From NCBI GenBank assembly GCA_039720395.1, contig CM077823.1, positions 12,232,107 through 12,296,106 of the forward strand: DNA of 64,000 nt, read 5' to 3'. The position numbers were made by a program, and so were the translations under genes. Shown here one piece after another: positions 45,699-57,780 of the stretch. Under the pieces are notes generated by a model that saw only the letters and a list, made by a program, of their open reading frames with translations, made no database searches and had not been told where the DNA came from. Source of the stretch: Liquidambar formosana (lineage: Eukaryota; Streptophyta; Magnoliopsida; Saxifragales; Altingiaceae). Position 1 is the first letter of the stretch. Each line of letters opens with the position of its first letter.

Positions 45699-45701
<3 letters not shown>
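43937..45701 (-). mobile_element. Helitron 1 (non-autonomous)
   Basis: On the minus strand it starts TCTATACTACCTATAAAAG at 45,701 and ends with a hairpin (ACGTGCAACGCACGT) and CTAG at 43,937-43,940. The host bases are A before and T after, as Helitrons require. It lies within a (TA)n tract. No Rep/helicase coding is present. Its 3' 350 bases are homologous to those of Helitron 2. Confidence 0.9.
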
Positions 45702-45733
<32 letters not shown>

Positions 45734-45747
45734 ATGATGATCATGTA

Positions 45748-45905
45748 AGCACGTGCTGATATAATTTATATCAACATCCGCATTGGAAGTTGTATCTTGT
45801 GTATTAGTAGGATATGAAATACATTGGACTAATGCAAAAAGTACAACCCCTAATGAATGGTACTGATATAACTTATACGAAGCATCAACATAAGCTAATG
45901 GGAAC
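45748..45905. mobile_element. Hairpin MITE family h, copy 4
   Basis: GTAAGCACGTGCTGATATAA on the left pairs with CTGATATAACTTATACGAAGC on the right. It mirrors copy 3 across Helitron 1. Confidence 0.65.
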
Positions 45906-46520
45906 ATAACATATAATTAATATTCTTTTATTAATTAGTTCTTTCGATTGAGTTCTAAAATTCCCTTGAACTGAAAATCAAACCAAATTGCTGGGTTCTT
46001 AAACTATAAGAACTATGATTGGACCTGATATTGTTCATGTAAAAGCCCAAATATATAATAAGAAAACTCACCAACCTGGTGGATGATTTTATATAACCAT
46101 TCCTTTGAAAACATATTTAAGAAAATTCGGCATCATCCTATCTGGAATTAAGGAATACCAAAACATCGACTGATATGAAAACCTATAGAAAACACATTTA
46201 ATATATTTCCAATTCATCCACACACACACACAGAGCCTTATGTCACGACTCATGAGATGGAAAACTGCTCATCTTAACTTGAAAGATAATACATTGAACA
46301 ATAGAAATTAAGATATAATTACAAATTAAAGCTCTGAGTGGCTGTATTTGACATTTTCAACTAATTTAGGCTATACAATGAAAATGAGCCATATAAATTA
46401 AGCAAAGGAACATGAATTTTCATTCCCAATACAACCCCAGGGCATAGATCTTAATGTTGATATGACAGTAATATACATACATATATGTTTCAATGACAGA
46501 AGTAACAAAATTATGGTAAA

Positions 46521-47056
46521 TCACTGATCCAATATAATCTCCTTTATCAACCCGTGTAGTTTCTGTTCTAGACTTCTAGGGAAGATAACACTTGAACACA
46601 ACTCCAAACATGTAAGAACTTCAGGTATTACACTACATATTATTATACCTTTTTTTTTTTTGGCTAGGCAAGATAAATCTTTAACCAGAATTTGCTTCCG
46701 AGTGCTCATATCCTGGAAATATGCTTCCTTCAAGGACTTCAGGACTTCTCTAGAAGCTACTTTCTTTTTCGTCTTCTTCTCGGCTGTAGTGCATGTATGT
46801 TTGTGTATTGTACTATTTGCTTCAACTTCTATGGTAATGGAAGCCACACCATTGGTACAGACATGATGGATTTTTTCAAATTGTCGTGTTCCTATTGACG
46901 TAGTTCATTCAACTCTCGCATAGAATGGAGGCTCACCATCTCAGGTGTAATCATGGACTCCAAAAGAGGTCTTATGCTATTAAAAACAATCTCCTTATTG
47001 TATCATGAATTGAAAAGAATCGTCCCAGCCACTGATTCTATAATATCTCCAATTAA
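46521..47056 (-). pseudogene. Dicer-like last exon (DCL2-like), unit D, most complete copy
   Basis: It starts after the acceptor aagcag with LIGDIIESVAGTILFNS, then a stop, YNKEIVFNSIRPLLESMITP and MRELNELRQ. This is the RNase IIIb C-terminal half including the family's SIRPLLE and RELNELCQ phrases. A frame change leads to MASITIEVEANSTIHKHTC, then KKVASREVLKSLKEAYFQD, a full dsRBD with its terminal KKVAS..L..L helix. The frame stays open to EIILDQ and a stop at 46,521. The metal-binding Asp/Glu of the RNase IIIb signature lie in exons not present, and two stops break the nuclease part. The 108-residue dsRBD frame is itself open from Met46847. Confidence 0.85.
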
Positions 47057-48120
47057 CTGCTTAAAAAAAAAATTAATAAAAAAAAATAAAAAAAATTAGA
47101 TAAATGCCTCATGTACATCTCAAACATAAGGAAAAGGAAATGGGGGGAATACATAACACAAAAAAATATAGGAAAAATTAGAAAAACATACAGTTTGCAG
47201 ATTTTTGACGAATAAGAAATAGATACCAACACCGGGGGAAAAAATGTATCCTCAAGTATTTATAAAGTAAGATTGTGAATCAGTTGAAAACAGATATGAA
47301 TCATTAGCAGCCTATGCTTTACCCAAGCAAGGTTCAGCTACTTATGAAAGTGTAGATTATATATTTAAAATATACATAATTTGGGGGAAAAATACACATC
47401 GACAAACAAGAAGCAAGAATTTAACAGAAAACGAAAAGAAGACTGATGTTTTTAAAATGAAGCTATGGTAGATATTAGGTTTGTAGAACTAAAGAAGCCA
47501 TTATCAGGCAGTGGTTGTTTAGACTTTTCCCAAAGCATGATAGCCATTCACTTTTCACCTCGTATCATTCGTGTCCCCTATAACATTGCTGATCTCTCAA
47601 ATTCGATACTAATTTGGAAGCAAGGTACAAGATTTTGTTTTGAGATATCATTTTGGACATTCCTAAAACAGAAGCATTTTGAAATGTTTCAACAAACACA
47701 AGGGAAAGGATGAAAAATTTGGAAACATGTGGAAACACTTGGAAAGTGTAAACGTGAACAATAAAGTATTTATATGCTAAGGTAAGTGTATTAAAGTATT
47801 ACTCGAAGATGTTTGAGACCTATACACCCATCTAAACAGAGATAGACTTCAAAATGTTTTAAGTTGTATTACTAAATTAAAATACCATCTAGACATCTAG
47901 ACACTAACTTATTGCGAGTATTTAATCCTATTAATTATACAAATTAGTCCATTCTTTTTTTGTAAACATATACTAGTTATAGAAATTGAAACACACTATT
48001 CAAATGTTAAAAGTTAATACTACTTCCAAGTTTTGTGTCCTCGGTCCTTACTCCTTACTAGCAGAATTTTATTGGCTAGTCCAACATAATGATCTGGACT
48101 CCACTCCACTTGATAAAAAA

Positions 48121-48370
48121 TTAACAACTAAAAAATAGAAAACTGGTTGCTGAATCTTGAAAGTCTTTCAGGAAGTCCAAATACTTGAAAGTCATTGCTG
48201 AATCTTGGAAGTCTTTCACGAAGTCCAAATTGTCCAAGTTTCCACCAGCCAAACTGTCCACATAAGTGGTCATGATCGAGCAAGAAATATGAGTCTCTGT
48301 GTTTTCAAAATTTTCTACAAGCTGCCAAAAATGTTTGGCTCCATTCATCTGACATTGGATATATTGCTTT
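48121..48370 (-). pseudogene. Exon-like block GAKHFWQ, unit D copy (open 75 aa)
   Basis: An open frame MNGAKHFWQLVENFENTETH, ISCSIMTTYVDSLAGGNLDN and DFVKDFQDSA ends in a stop. A partial internal repeat (KYLDFLKDFQDSATSF) doubles the tail. It is the most open copy of this block. No family is recognised. Confidence 0.5.
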
Positions 48371-48854
48371 CATTTTAATATAAATTGGGTCCATGTCGTT
48401 GTGCTATAGCCAGAAAACTGACACAAATATGAAATCAGGGGGAAAAAATTGAGAATTATATATACAAAGTTCGGTTGTTGAACATATGAGCACCTCATTG
48501 AAATTGCATAAAGCTCATACAAAAGACATAATTCAACTTTAAACCATAGCCAATCACTCTCTCAGTAATCAATGTTACCAAAACATTGTTGCAAAAAAGG
48601 AAGCAAATTTTCTTGATTGTTATATTAACTTGCAAGAACCGAGTGAGGGACACTTGAAGGAAAAAAATCAAACAAATCAAAAGATCCTTGAATTTCTCTT
48701 TTGGTCAAGAAGAAACAATTGCATTTCAAACTTCAACAGAAGTTAGTAATGGAAACCTAAAGAACAAAACTCAGAGAAAAAACTAAAGTGATCATATCTA
48801 ATCAACAATTAAATAAACACAAGAAACATTTACTTTATTTAAGATGTATAATAA

Positions 48855-51094
48855 TCTATACTACCTATAAAAAGATGAATGTAAGAAAAACTTTTGATTG
48901 ACTAATATACCCTTATTTTAATTTTTAAATACACATCTACCCACCCTTTTGCATAAATAGGAAATATAGCAATATGGAAACTATAATTCTAAAACACATA
49001 CCTTAATATATAATACACAAATAGGAATTTAAAGGAAATGGAAACTATAATTCCTATACAATAAATAAAAATATATAGGAATATGAAAACTATAATTCTA
49101 AAACACATACCTTAATATATAAAACATAAATAGGAATTCAAAAGAAACGGAAACTATAATTCCTATATCTATCTATCTATACTACCTATAAAAGTATGTA
49201 TATCGGAAAAACTTTTGATTGACCATTAACCCCTTATTTTAAATTTTAAATACTTATTTGTCTTTCCTTCAAAGATGGCTTAAACAATTAAACGTATTAA
49301 TAACCAAACAATAAAACCCTAAATCCTGTAGTCCGTTGGGATCCGTTGGGAGGAGCTCTCACAAAGCTGACATTCTGGTTATTGAATGTCGTAGCATATA
49401 TTGAGGCAAGGTACTAAGACGGCTTGCTTGCTTTGGGTGGAGTAAGCTGTTGCTGGAGCAGTGAAAGTGGTCTTGCCATGACTAAAGTGGGTGAGTATGC
49501 ATATGTCTCGGATTTTATGGCAATCAAATTCACTAATTTTTAAACCAAAAATCAATCACGTACCCAGACATGATCTATATAGCATCGTTAATGGCATTGC
49601 TTTTCCATTGCTCTTCCCTACGGCCCGGTTGAGTGATGTTCATCTTCTGTTTTTGTCTGGTAGGTTTTCTCTATGCACTATATATGCTCACATACAATTT
49701 TATTTTTTATTTTGATGAAATTTTGCAATCCTGATTTGAATCACCAAATAATATATATTGATAATCACATGAAGTGAGTTAAAAAAAAAAAAATGGGAAA
49801 AAAAGGAGAGACATGAAACTTTGCAATCTTTACTTGAATTGCCAGATTTAAAATTATACACACACACATAAGACTCTATGTATGGGGAAAAAAAAGTATG
49901 AAAAACTCTACACTCTCTTTTCAATGTCTACGTAAAGCCAAAGACAAAAAAAGGGAAAAAACTATAGATAATAGGCCATGAAAAACTTCGGAATCTTGAA
50001 AAAACTGAGAAAAAGTGAGAAAAGGTCTTGAGAAAAATTATATTTTGAGGGATCAGTTTTGCCTAACAAAAATTTAAAAAATAAAACCAATAAGCCATGA
50101 ACAAGTTTAGCTCACAAAGATTGTGTCTTTGACAACGTACAACAATACCACCAAATAAATAGATGAATCCAAAAAATAAGATAAATAAAAAAGAGAAAGA
50201 GAAATCAATGGAAATAATTATCAAAATAAAATAAATAAATAAATAAACTTAGAGCACTCCAAACATTGTCAGCGAATCTTCATAGTGATTCACTGAATAT
50301 GGTTGGGAGCAAACGGTTAGGGTTTTAATTTATTCACTAGATTGAGTGATTTTGACGGTGAGAAATGAAGAGAGAGAACATAGTAGGGAGGGGACTATTC
50401 ACGAGAGTGGCTGTATATGAGAAGGTGGTGAGAAGGGCATTCATAAGATTGGGGATTTTGACATTTAGTGAGAAAACGATAGAAGCCATGTGAATTGGCT
50501 GCGTGACCAATAAGGGAAGATTATCTTATCCAAATGTGGGTTTCGCAAAATATGAATTTGAGATAGGTTAACTAAAAACTTGTGTAAAAAAATTGTGTAT
50601 ATTGATCTGACCATGTATGTACATATATGGTGTCCCTATGCTAACCAAGTGTGTGAGTAAATCATATAATGGTAATGACACTTCCCACCAGGGCCACTAC
50701 TGCACATAGCCTTTAGTCCTTCAATTTTTTTTTTCTCATTTGGAATGGCACAAAGCCCTATAGGATAGTAATACTGGCAAGAGATGATAGTTTGGATATT
50801 TTTATTTTTTATTATTTAATTTAATTTATAAAGTAAATAAATGCTTGTTTAATTTAGGGCTTATGTGTAAGAAAGAGCAAATTTGAAGTGATGATAAGAA
50901 GCCACACCTTAAGAAAATCCAATGCATAGGAGAGAGAGCATTGCAAAACGTGAGAACTTTATTTTTGGTAGAACAAACCATGCTAACCAACAACTCTCGT
51001 CACTATATAAACTTATATAATAAAAATGTATTTGTTATACATCCTATGTTCATAAAGATGGTGGTCGAGTATTGCAACCACTCATAAAATAACA

Positions 51095-51129
<35 letters not shown>

Positions 51130-51206
51130 AAATATTACTTAAGCATTAATAGTAGCATGCTTCTCCTCAAAGATATTCACGTGCAACGCACGTGTGCTTC
51201 AACTAG
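48855..51206 (+). mobile_element. Helitron 2 (non-autonomous), with a second 5' end inside
   Basis: It starts TCTATACTACCTATAAAAAG at 48,855 and ends with hairpin ACGTGCAACGCACGT and CTAG at 51,203-51,206, between host A and T. Unit E at about 63,385-63,405 reads gtgataatactaataaatg, the same host sequence without the insertion. A second Helitron 5' end (TCTATACTACCTATAAAAG) occurs at 49,176, so one element inserted in another or two share one 3' end. No helicase is encoded. Confidence 0.92.
51097..51127. repeat. (TA)n microsatellite inside Helitron 2
   Basis: A TA run about 80 bases before the Helitron 3' end. Helitron 1 has only a short TA run at the matching place. Confidence 0.9.
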
Positions 51207-51976
51207 TACTAATAAATGCACACACACACACAAATAGATGCACATGCAACCAAGTTGAATGTATCCAATCTAGAGTTCATATGATAAGAGTTTTATTTAA
51301 CAGACTAATTTGTAAAAAGCATTTGCGTGAGTTCTAGGCACAAGCATGAAAGCACGTATATACGCAACTCCAGAAAGCTTGCAATTTAAAAGTAAACTCA
51401 ATTTACCAACTTGCAATCAAATATCTCCCACCTACCATGTAGCGTCCTGCTACAAGTTACAATATATTGGAGCAAGAAATCTAGGACATGGAACAAAACC
51501 CAAATTTTATCCGTATAAAAGTTAATCCATGAACAAGGAACAACTTCGAGATCCAGTATAAAGGATAACTTCCAGCATAACAGCCTATGAAAGCTTTAAA
51601 ACATGATTATAAACAGAAGGTCATAAAGGATCAACTTACTGTTATATTATATTTTCAACATAAGCACCCCTAGTGTTGACTAAGGTCACAACTCCAAGCT
51701 TCAACAACTACAAATAGATTTACAAATATGATACAAACAATTCTTTCCTTTCTCTTTGGGAATAATCTTTAAATGCCCGAAGAGAAATTGTACACACCTC
51801 AAATATTCCTTGACAAAAAAACAATAATTAGCTTTCCAACCAAAACGAGATCAGTCCTTCCATTCCAAGATCCTTGTAACATCTCAAAAGCTTAAGAATA
51901 ATTGCAACTCGTTTTCTAAAACTTTCCGATATAACACTCTTAAAGAAAAAAAAGGGCGTATATATATATATAGACA

Positions 51977-52323
51977 TACCTTTACTACCTATAAAAGTCT
52001 ATATCTAAGAAAAACTTTTGATTGACCATTATACCCTTATTTTAAATTTTAAATACTTATTTACCCATCATATTTAATTAAACAATTTAAAAAATATAAT
52101 GACATCCATTTCATAAATTTTACACAACCTCCATTACTATGCATGTGTCCTAGCCAACTTCCTATTCTTATCATGAGTCCTACCCATGGAAGGAAATTTG
52201 ACCTATTGTGTTGAGCATCCATTTTAATGACCTAAATGAGATACATATATATAAAGAACATAATATATGTATGTCTCTAAAACGGGATTTATCCTTTCAA
52301 CAAAAAATAATAAATAATTATAT

Positions 52324-52377
<54 letters not shown>

Positions 52378-52453
52378 GAGAATTTATGAATTTTCATATA
52401 TCTTTTCTTATTTAAATATTATTCACGTGCAAGGTACATGTTCCCATACCTAG
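51977..52453 (+). mobile_element. Helitron 3 (short)
   Basis: The 5' end is degraded (CCTTTACTACCTATAAAAG against TCTATACTACC in the others). The 3' end has hairpin CACGTGCAAGGTACATG and CTAG at 52,450-52,453. Flanking sequence joins to the matching part of unit C (37,060-37,100), which lacks it. It holds a (TA)n tract at 52,329-52,375. Confidence 0.8.
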
Positions 52454-52630
52454 TATATATTCAAAAGTACAATGTATCTTGTGCATCCCAACACCACTGT
52501 TCAAAATATCCTTAGTATCAAGCCAAGCTTCATATTCCATACTTATTCACTTTAAATAAGAGTACTTGTTTCTCCTATTTGCTCTCTAAAAGGGTGATTC
52601 AAGCAACTTAGTGATATAGAGGGATAATAC

Positions 52631-52906
52631 CTAGATGAAGAAGGAAATCTCATAGCTGGTTTCCAGAGCCCTGCCCTGACAGAGTACTTGTTTTCTCCTG
52701 CTGCCATCTCTGGAGGAGGAATCCAGCGGCAAATTGAAATGTTGACTGGCATAGCTGATTCTTATCAATCTTGACCTCAGATCAGCCCTCACCAGCTCCA
52801 CAAAGCATTGATTAAAGCTGTTGCACTTGATTTAGAAGCTCTGAATTCACTTTGTCAGTAGATAACGGCATAACAGTTTGTGGCTCACACAACAAGCACT
52901 ATAAAC
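52631..52906 (-). pseudogene. Exon-like block 'MPL..DK', unit D copy
   Basis: Readings are PQTVMPLSTDKVNSELLNQV and, in another frame, SEVKIDKNQLCQSTFQFAAG. The acceptor seen in B and C is lost (tcggg). Stops lie between the two parts. Confidence 0.5.
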
Positions 52907-52964
52907 CCGAAAAGACAAGTGAACAGAATCTTTAGATTGATGAAAAACTGGTGAACCATAAACT

Positions 52965-53430
52965 ATTCAGTTGTCCTTCCCGCTTCTGAGCATTGTGAGG
53001 AACTTCGAGCTGATACTGCTGGTTGACCTGTTGAGACACAGCAAACTGTTCACTTTGAGAAGGGATTGCAAAGTTACTCCATGGCCTAAAAGAAACTGTT
53101 CATTGGCTTGCATCAAAAGCATTCCATGCACCAGACTTGTTCTTGAAGGGTGGCCTAATGCTTTTTTCAGGAGAGGGGAACACCCCAGGTGCTGAAGGAG
53201 ACAGCTCACTCCAGCATTTTGTTCATTAAAATTGGAGAAATTCACGCACATCCAAAACTTCACAGCCAGAAGCCATTTGTTCATTCAAACTGGAGAAATT
53301 CACACACACCCAGAACTTCATTGTAGAACCAGAAGCTATTTGTTCATTCAAACTGGAGAAATTCATGCACACCCAAATTCCAAAATAAATGAACAAATGG
53401 CTCCACACAGCCAAAATAAATGAACAAATG
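52965..53430 (-). pseudogene. Unrecognised exon-like segment with triplicated 60-bp motif
   Basis: Unit D only. The minus strand first carries three copies of a phrase reading FW(V)C(V/M)NFSSLNEQ(M/I)ASG (53,225-53,390). Then comes APGVFPSPEKSIRPPFKNKS, GAWNAFDASQ with a stop, and a Gln-rich end FAVSQQVNQQYQLEVPH. The frame is coding-like but not recognised and not complete. Confidence 0.4.
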
Positions 53431-55080
53431 GCTTCAGCTTGGACCTACATATACAAAAAAAAAATGCAAAATATGTTGTCAATAAAGAAATAATAAATGA
53501 ACTTATGCATAACTATTGTCCAGACACAAGCTAAGTTCCAACTTATATGCAACTGTTTCTAAAATAAAAAGTATCCAACATCAACCATGTATTGTTTTGT
53601 TTAAAAAACAAGAAGACATAATCGAAGAATAAAAACATCGGGTGGCTTTGTCTCACATCCTCTAGTACCTCTCAATCTTCCCTAGCTAAAGCTCTAGAAC
53701 TAACATCACAGAGAACTGTTGGGTTGACTCCTAATCCATAACCATCATGTGGCATGATCATGACCATTGTGACCTACAACCTAGGTGTATGCAATGTCAT
53801 AAACCTTGATGATATGAGTGACGCCTTAGTTTAAAATTGTTCTGGCTTAAGTAAATTAAGCCAACCATTATATTATAATTATAAATTTTAAAATAATAAT
53901 TATTGTAAGTAAATCTAATCCCAAAAATTCTTAGGTCTTAGCTGCTCTATTATAGTATATATTGTATTAAAAATCCATCCTTATATGTTTGTATAGAATA
54001 AAGATAAGCAAGTAAATTGTGAAGCTAAATCGGGTCATAGATGTGTTAGGTAGATGTACAACTGTGTTGACCGAAAAAGAAACCGCCTTATTAAACAAGT
54101 CAATAAACATGTTGTATTGGCAACTCAACTGTGTCGTCATAATACAACTCGATCATTACACAAGTTACGCTTGTTGCATCTTGCATTTGTGTTTCCTGTT
54201 AACACTTGGGTCATGTTCGAGTTCAAAAATTTATTGTAGTTATTAATCATGCCACGTTTGGGCTTTCCTATATATTTAGTCAAGTACTTGTCTATCTCCA
54301 CATTACACCCTTAATGGTTAAAGGTATGTAAAATGAAGGTTCCAAACCAAAAAGACCACCTTACACTAAAATCCTCCTATTTCTAAATTCTTTAAGCTGT
54401 ATCTATATATAATTTTCATACATGAAGTGTGAAATATTACCTATATCATTGAACATCTAAATGGATAAATTTATCCATTTGCAACTGATACAATATATGT
54501 GTTTACTTTGCTAGATGAACACTAAAATTTAAGACAGATGGTTTGGTTAGTGCTTGTTTATGTCTTATATACATGGGCTATATGTCCTTTTGTTTTCTAT
54601 ACAGATCTTTACTTCATCAAAAGAAAAAAAAAATTTACATTATTAGTTCTCGCTAGAGGATTACACATTCAATGACCCATTGTAATGAATGATATGAAAA
54701 AATTTGATCAACTATTGCAAAAACATAGATAACAAATGAAGAGAGGGATCTCTAGATGAAAGAGAGGCACTAAGTCCATTTAGTTGCCCAAATAGAGATT
54801 GAAGCTATTGCATTATTCAAATCTGTTAAAGGCAGGTAAATCGGCAACCAAATCCTTAATAAAAGTCTAGTTTCATATCAATAATAGATAGTACAAAGGT
54901 GTAAGACTTATGTTACTTCAAAAGGGCAAAAGGAATGCAAACAATCAGGTTTCAAACCAATAATTGAATTACTACATCATTGATCATCAAAATGGAGAAA
55001 GATTTCCGTTCACAACTTGGTGGATGATCGAGGGGAAACTATGGAGCATCAAAAACAAGGCTAGCTTCACTAGTGATTTT

Positions 55081-55146
55081 TATATCCGACATTCCAACGT
55101 AGGCTTCACTATTGGTTCTTGTTGCATGGATAGCATGTTCCCATGA
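55081..55146 (-). pseudogene. Exon-like block WEHAI, unit D copy
   Basis: The minus strand reads SWEHAIHATRTNSEAYVGMS and continues DIKITSEASLVFDAP before a stop. Shared with B and C. Confidence 0.42.
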
Positions 55147-55642
55147 CTCTAAAGTACTAATTAACGCCATAAGTTAGGCGACTTTATCTATTCAGTGAAC
55201 AGTCTTCGCGAAAAATAAACATCAGATAAAGAGTTGAATCCATAAACCAAGAGGTGAATCTACCCGATCAACATAGGCTTTGCAAATAAACAATAGAAAA
55301 TAAAATAAAAGGAACAAAAAGGACCTATAAATTAACCAAACAGGCCCTGCCTTCCATTCTCAATACAAATCCATAAAAGAAACACATTTCTAGATAAAAG
55401 CACCTAATTAAGAATATCTAGGGTTTTCACACTTAGAGGAACTGCAAGCAAAAATTTAAATATTATACCTCAAAAAACAATTAAAATAATAAATCATAGG
55501 AAAAAAAAAGGAATATTCAATAAGCCAACATTGGTGCGCACGCGCGCACACACACACATACATATATAGAGAGTGAGAGAGAGAGAGAGTTCACATTTGC
55601 ACAAATGAGATAACTTTGGTAAATCACTGATTTAATATGAGA

Positions 55643-55729
55643 TTAGAAGCCTTTTGATTGAAGCAGATGTGTTTTGATTCTTTTCTTCTTATTGAAGAAC
55701 TTGACAGCGTTTCTTCTATTCTGCTCCAT
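55643..55729 (-). CDS. Short conserved 5' ORF, unit D (28 aa)
   Basis: MEQNRRNAVKFFNKKKRIKT with tail HLLQSKGF and stop. A donor-like gtgaac follows at about 55,590. The 20-residue start is preserved despite a decayed downstream. Confidence 0.42.
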   Translation of the reverse strand: MEQNRRNAVKFFNKKKRIKTHLLQSKGF

Positions 55730-55874
55730 TCTACACACACGTTATTAGGGTTTGCCAACAATATCTAAGGAAGAAAGAGAAACAAACTCTAGGCCATAGA
55801 CTGCCTGGACGATAATCCTAAAGCGCCGCTAGGGTTTCTGAAGGAATGAGATCACTTCAGCGTTTTACCTACCC

Positions 55875-55884
55875 TTTTTATATA
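55875..55884 (-). promoter_or_regulatory. TATA box of unit D
   Basis: TATATAAAAA on the minus strand about 150 bases above the ATG. The sequence differs from the TATAAATA of the other units. Confidence 0.55.
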
Positions 55885-56797
55885 GAGGCGGCGGTAAGCA
55901 TGTGACGAGTGCGTACGTCAATTGGTGGGAAGGTGACTTACAACAATGGGATAGCCCACACTGAACAAATGCGGTTTTAACTTTTCATTGTACAGTTTCA
56001 TCTTTACAGTTCGTGAAGTGGTCATGTTCAACTGTTTCTAGAGCCCTAACAAGCAATTGGTGTCCTAATGGCATCGGTGGAATAGGGTCAAATTCCTTTT
56101 TTATTTTTTTATTTTTCACTTATGTGTAAAAAAGAAAGAAATCAATGTTTTTTAAGATTAGACTAGATCTATTAATAACATCTTCTCAAAATATACTATC
56201 AGATATAAGGAAGCGACTGAAGAGGTTGATCAATGTCGGTATTTTCCAGAAGAGCATAGTCTTTGGAGAATCTTCCACTCATAGGTAATGGTAAAAACAT
56301 TATTAATTAATTGGTAACAGACTTTCTAACTTAGAGCCAAATTACGCTTTTTCTCAGCTCCACAAGAAAGAGAAAGTGAAGGAGAAAGAAAAAGAAGAAC
56401 CAGCGCTTCATCTTTGGTGCCAGTATGGCAAAGGAAGCGAGGGACGAGCTCCTCTATGTACCCTAGAAATGGGTTGGATTTATTGAATCAGATCCAAGAG
56501 ACAAGGAGTAACTCAGATATTTTTAGTAAAATTGGAGAGCCAAATCTGAGTACATTTAATTCTAAGACTTAAATTAGCTTGAAGTCCGCATTTTTATTTC
56601 ATATCTATAGTGTGGTTTAACCTAATTTCCATAGTATTCCCCAAAATAATTTGAAGATAAACATTCAAAAATCTACAAATCTTCTTAGGACAACGAATCA
56701 AAACATTTGCATCTTCTTCTACGTATACTATTAATATCTTTATCTATTAAATGAAAGAAATAATTATTGGCTTAGGCTCACGAGAGATATATCCATA

Positions 56798-57389
56798 TCT
56801 ATACTACCTATAAAAGGCTAAATCTCAGAAAAACTTTTGAATGACTAATATACCTTTATTTGTTTTTATATCTACCATTCTTTTAATTGAAACACATAGT
56901 AAACATTATTATCATTTGGTAACAAATGACAGTTAGATTTTAACTCAAATTCTTAACAAATTAAAGTTAGATTCTTACTCAAATTCTTTTTTCTAGAGCA
57001 ACTATCAAGTTGCATGATAATATATATGAATATAAAACTCTTTAAATATTCCATTTTATGAAGAAAAAAAAATTCTAAATGTATGTCTAAAGAGTTTTTA
57101 ATCTTTCACTGACTATTTTGATATTAAAAAAAAAAATGTACTTTGAATTTTAAACTTTATCTTTTATGAAAAAAATATAAAATCTTTATGTATTTATTAT
57201 TTTGTATAACTAATATTATTTAAAGAGTTTTTAATCTTTCGTTGACTATTTTGATATAAAAAAAAATGTACTTTTGAATTTTAAACTTTATCTTTTATGA
57301 AAAAATATAAAATCTTTATGTATTTATTATTTTGTATAACTAATATTATTTAAAAATATTCATGTGCAACACACGTGTACTATATCTAG
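56798..57389 (+). mobile_element. Helitron 4 (592 bp) with internal direct repeat
   Basis: TCTATACTACCTATAAAAGG at 56,798 after host A; hairpin CATGTGCAACACACGTG and CTAG at 57,386-57,389 before host T. The last 270 bases are two tandem copies of about 130 bases (57,089-57,222 and 57,223-57,353) reading agagtttttaatctttc to taatattattta. Confidence 0.9.
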
Positions 57390-57559
57390 TATTTACAAGG
57401 ACCTTGTAAGCATGATAGACTGTCATTAATACAATCAAATCATGACCACAAAAAAGATGTTAAAGGTTTAAAAAAAATCCACCTTTTGTGGTTTAAGTGG
57501 TCAAGATTTGATTGTCATTGCTAAAAATAATAACAGCTGTTACGTTAGATTTTTCTATT

Positions 57560-57780
57560 TACAAATTTCAATTTTTTGAAGCTTGGGCAAGAAAGAACTC
57601 CTCGTCTTCTTGGAAATTTATTTTGAAAAGTAGTTATCTACTTAAAAATGTATTAGATGGATTCTTGAAAATAGAAAAACGATTTTGTTTTGAATAGATG
57701 ATTGGGTTTATTCTATAAGCCTCTTACTAGAGTTTATATCTGATACGACTCAAACAAATAACATAGATGATTCCATATAT
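57560..57780 (+). pseudogene. LINE ORF2 C-terminal fragment, upstream of unit D
   Basis: Plus-strand reading LGKKELLVFLE-like, SSSWKFILKSSYLLK and then RWILENRKTILF..DDW-like text, as in plant LINE post-RT regions. It corresponds to 32,215 (B) and 43,090 (C). Confidence 0.5.

Noticed and set aside
46521..47056. A functional DCL2 gene in the window
   Set aside because: Helicase, DUF283, PAZ and RNase IIIa exons are absent, and the RNase IIIb part has in-frame stops in every copy.
19414..52453. Frames coding IYIYIYIY
   Set aside because: They are translations of (TA)n microsatellites.
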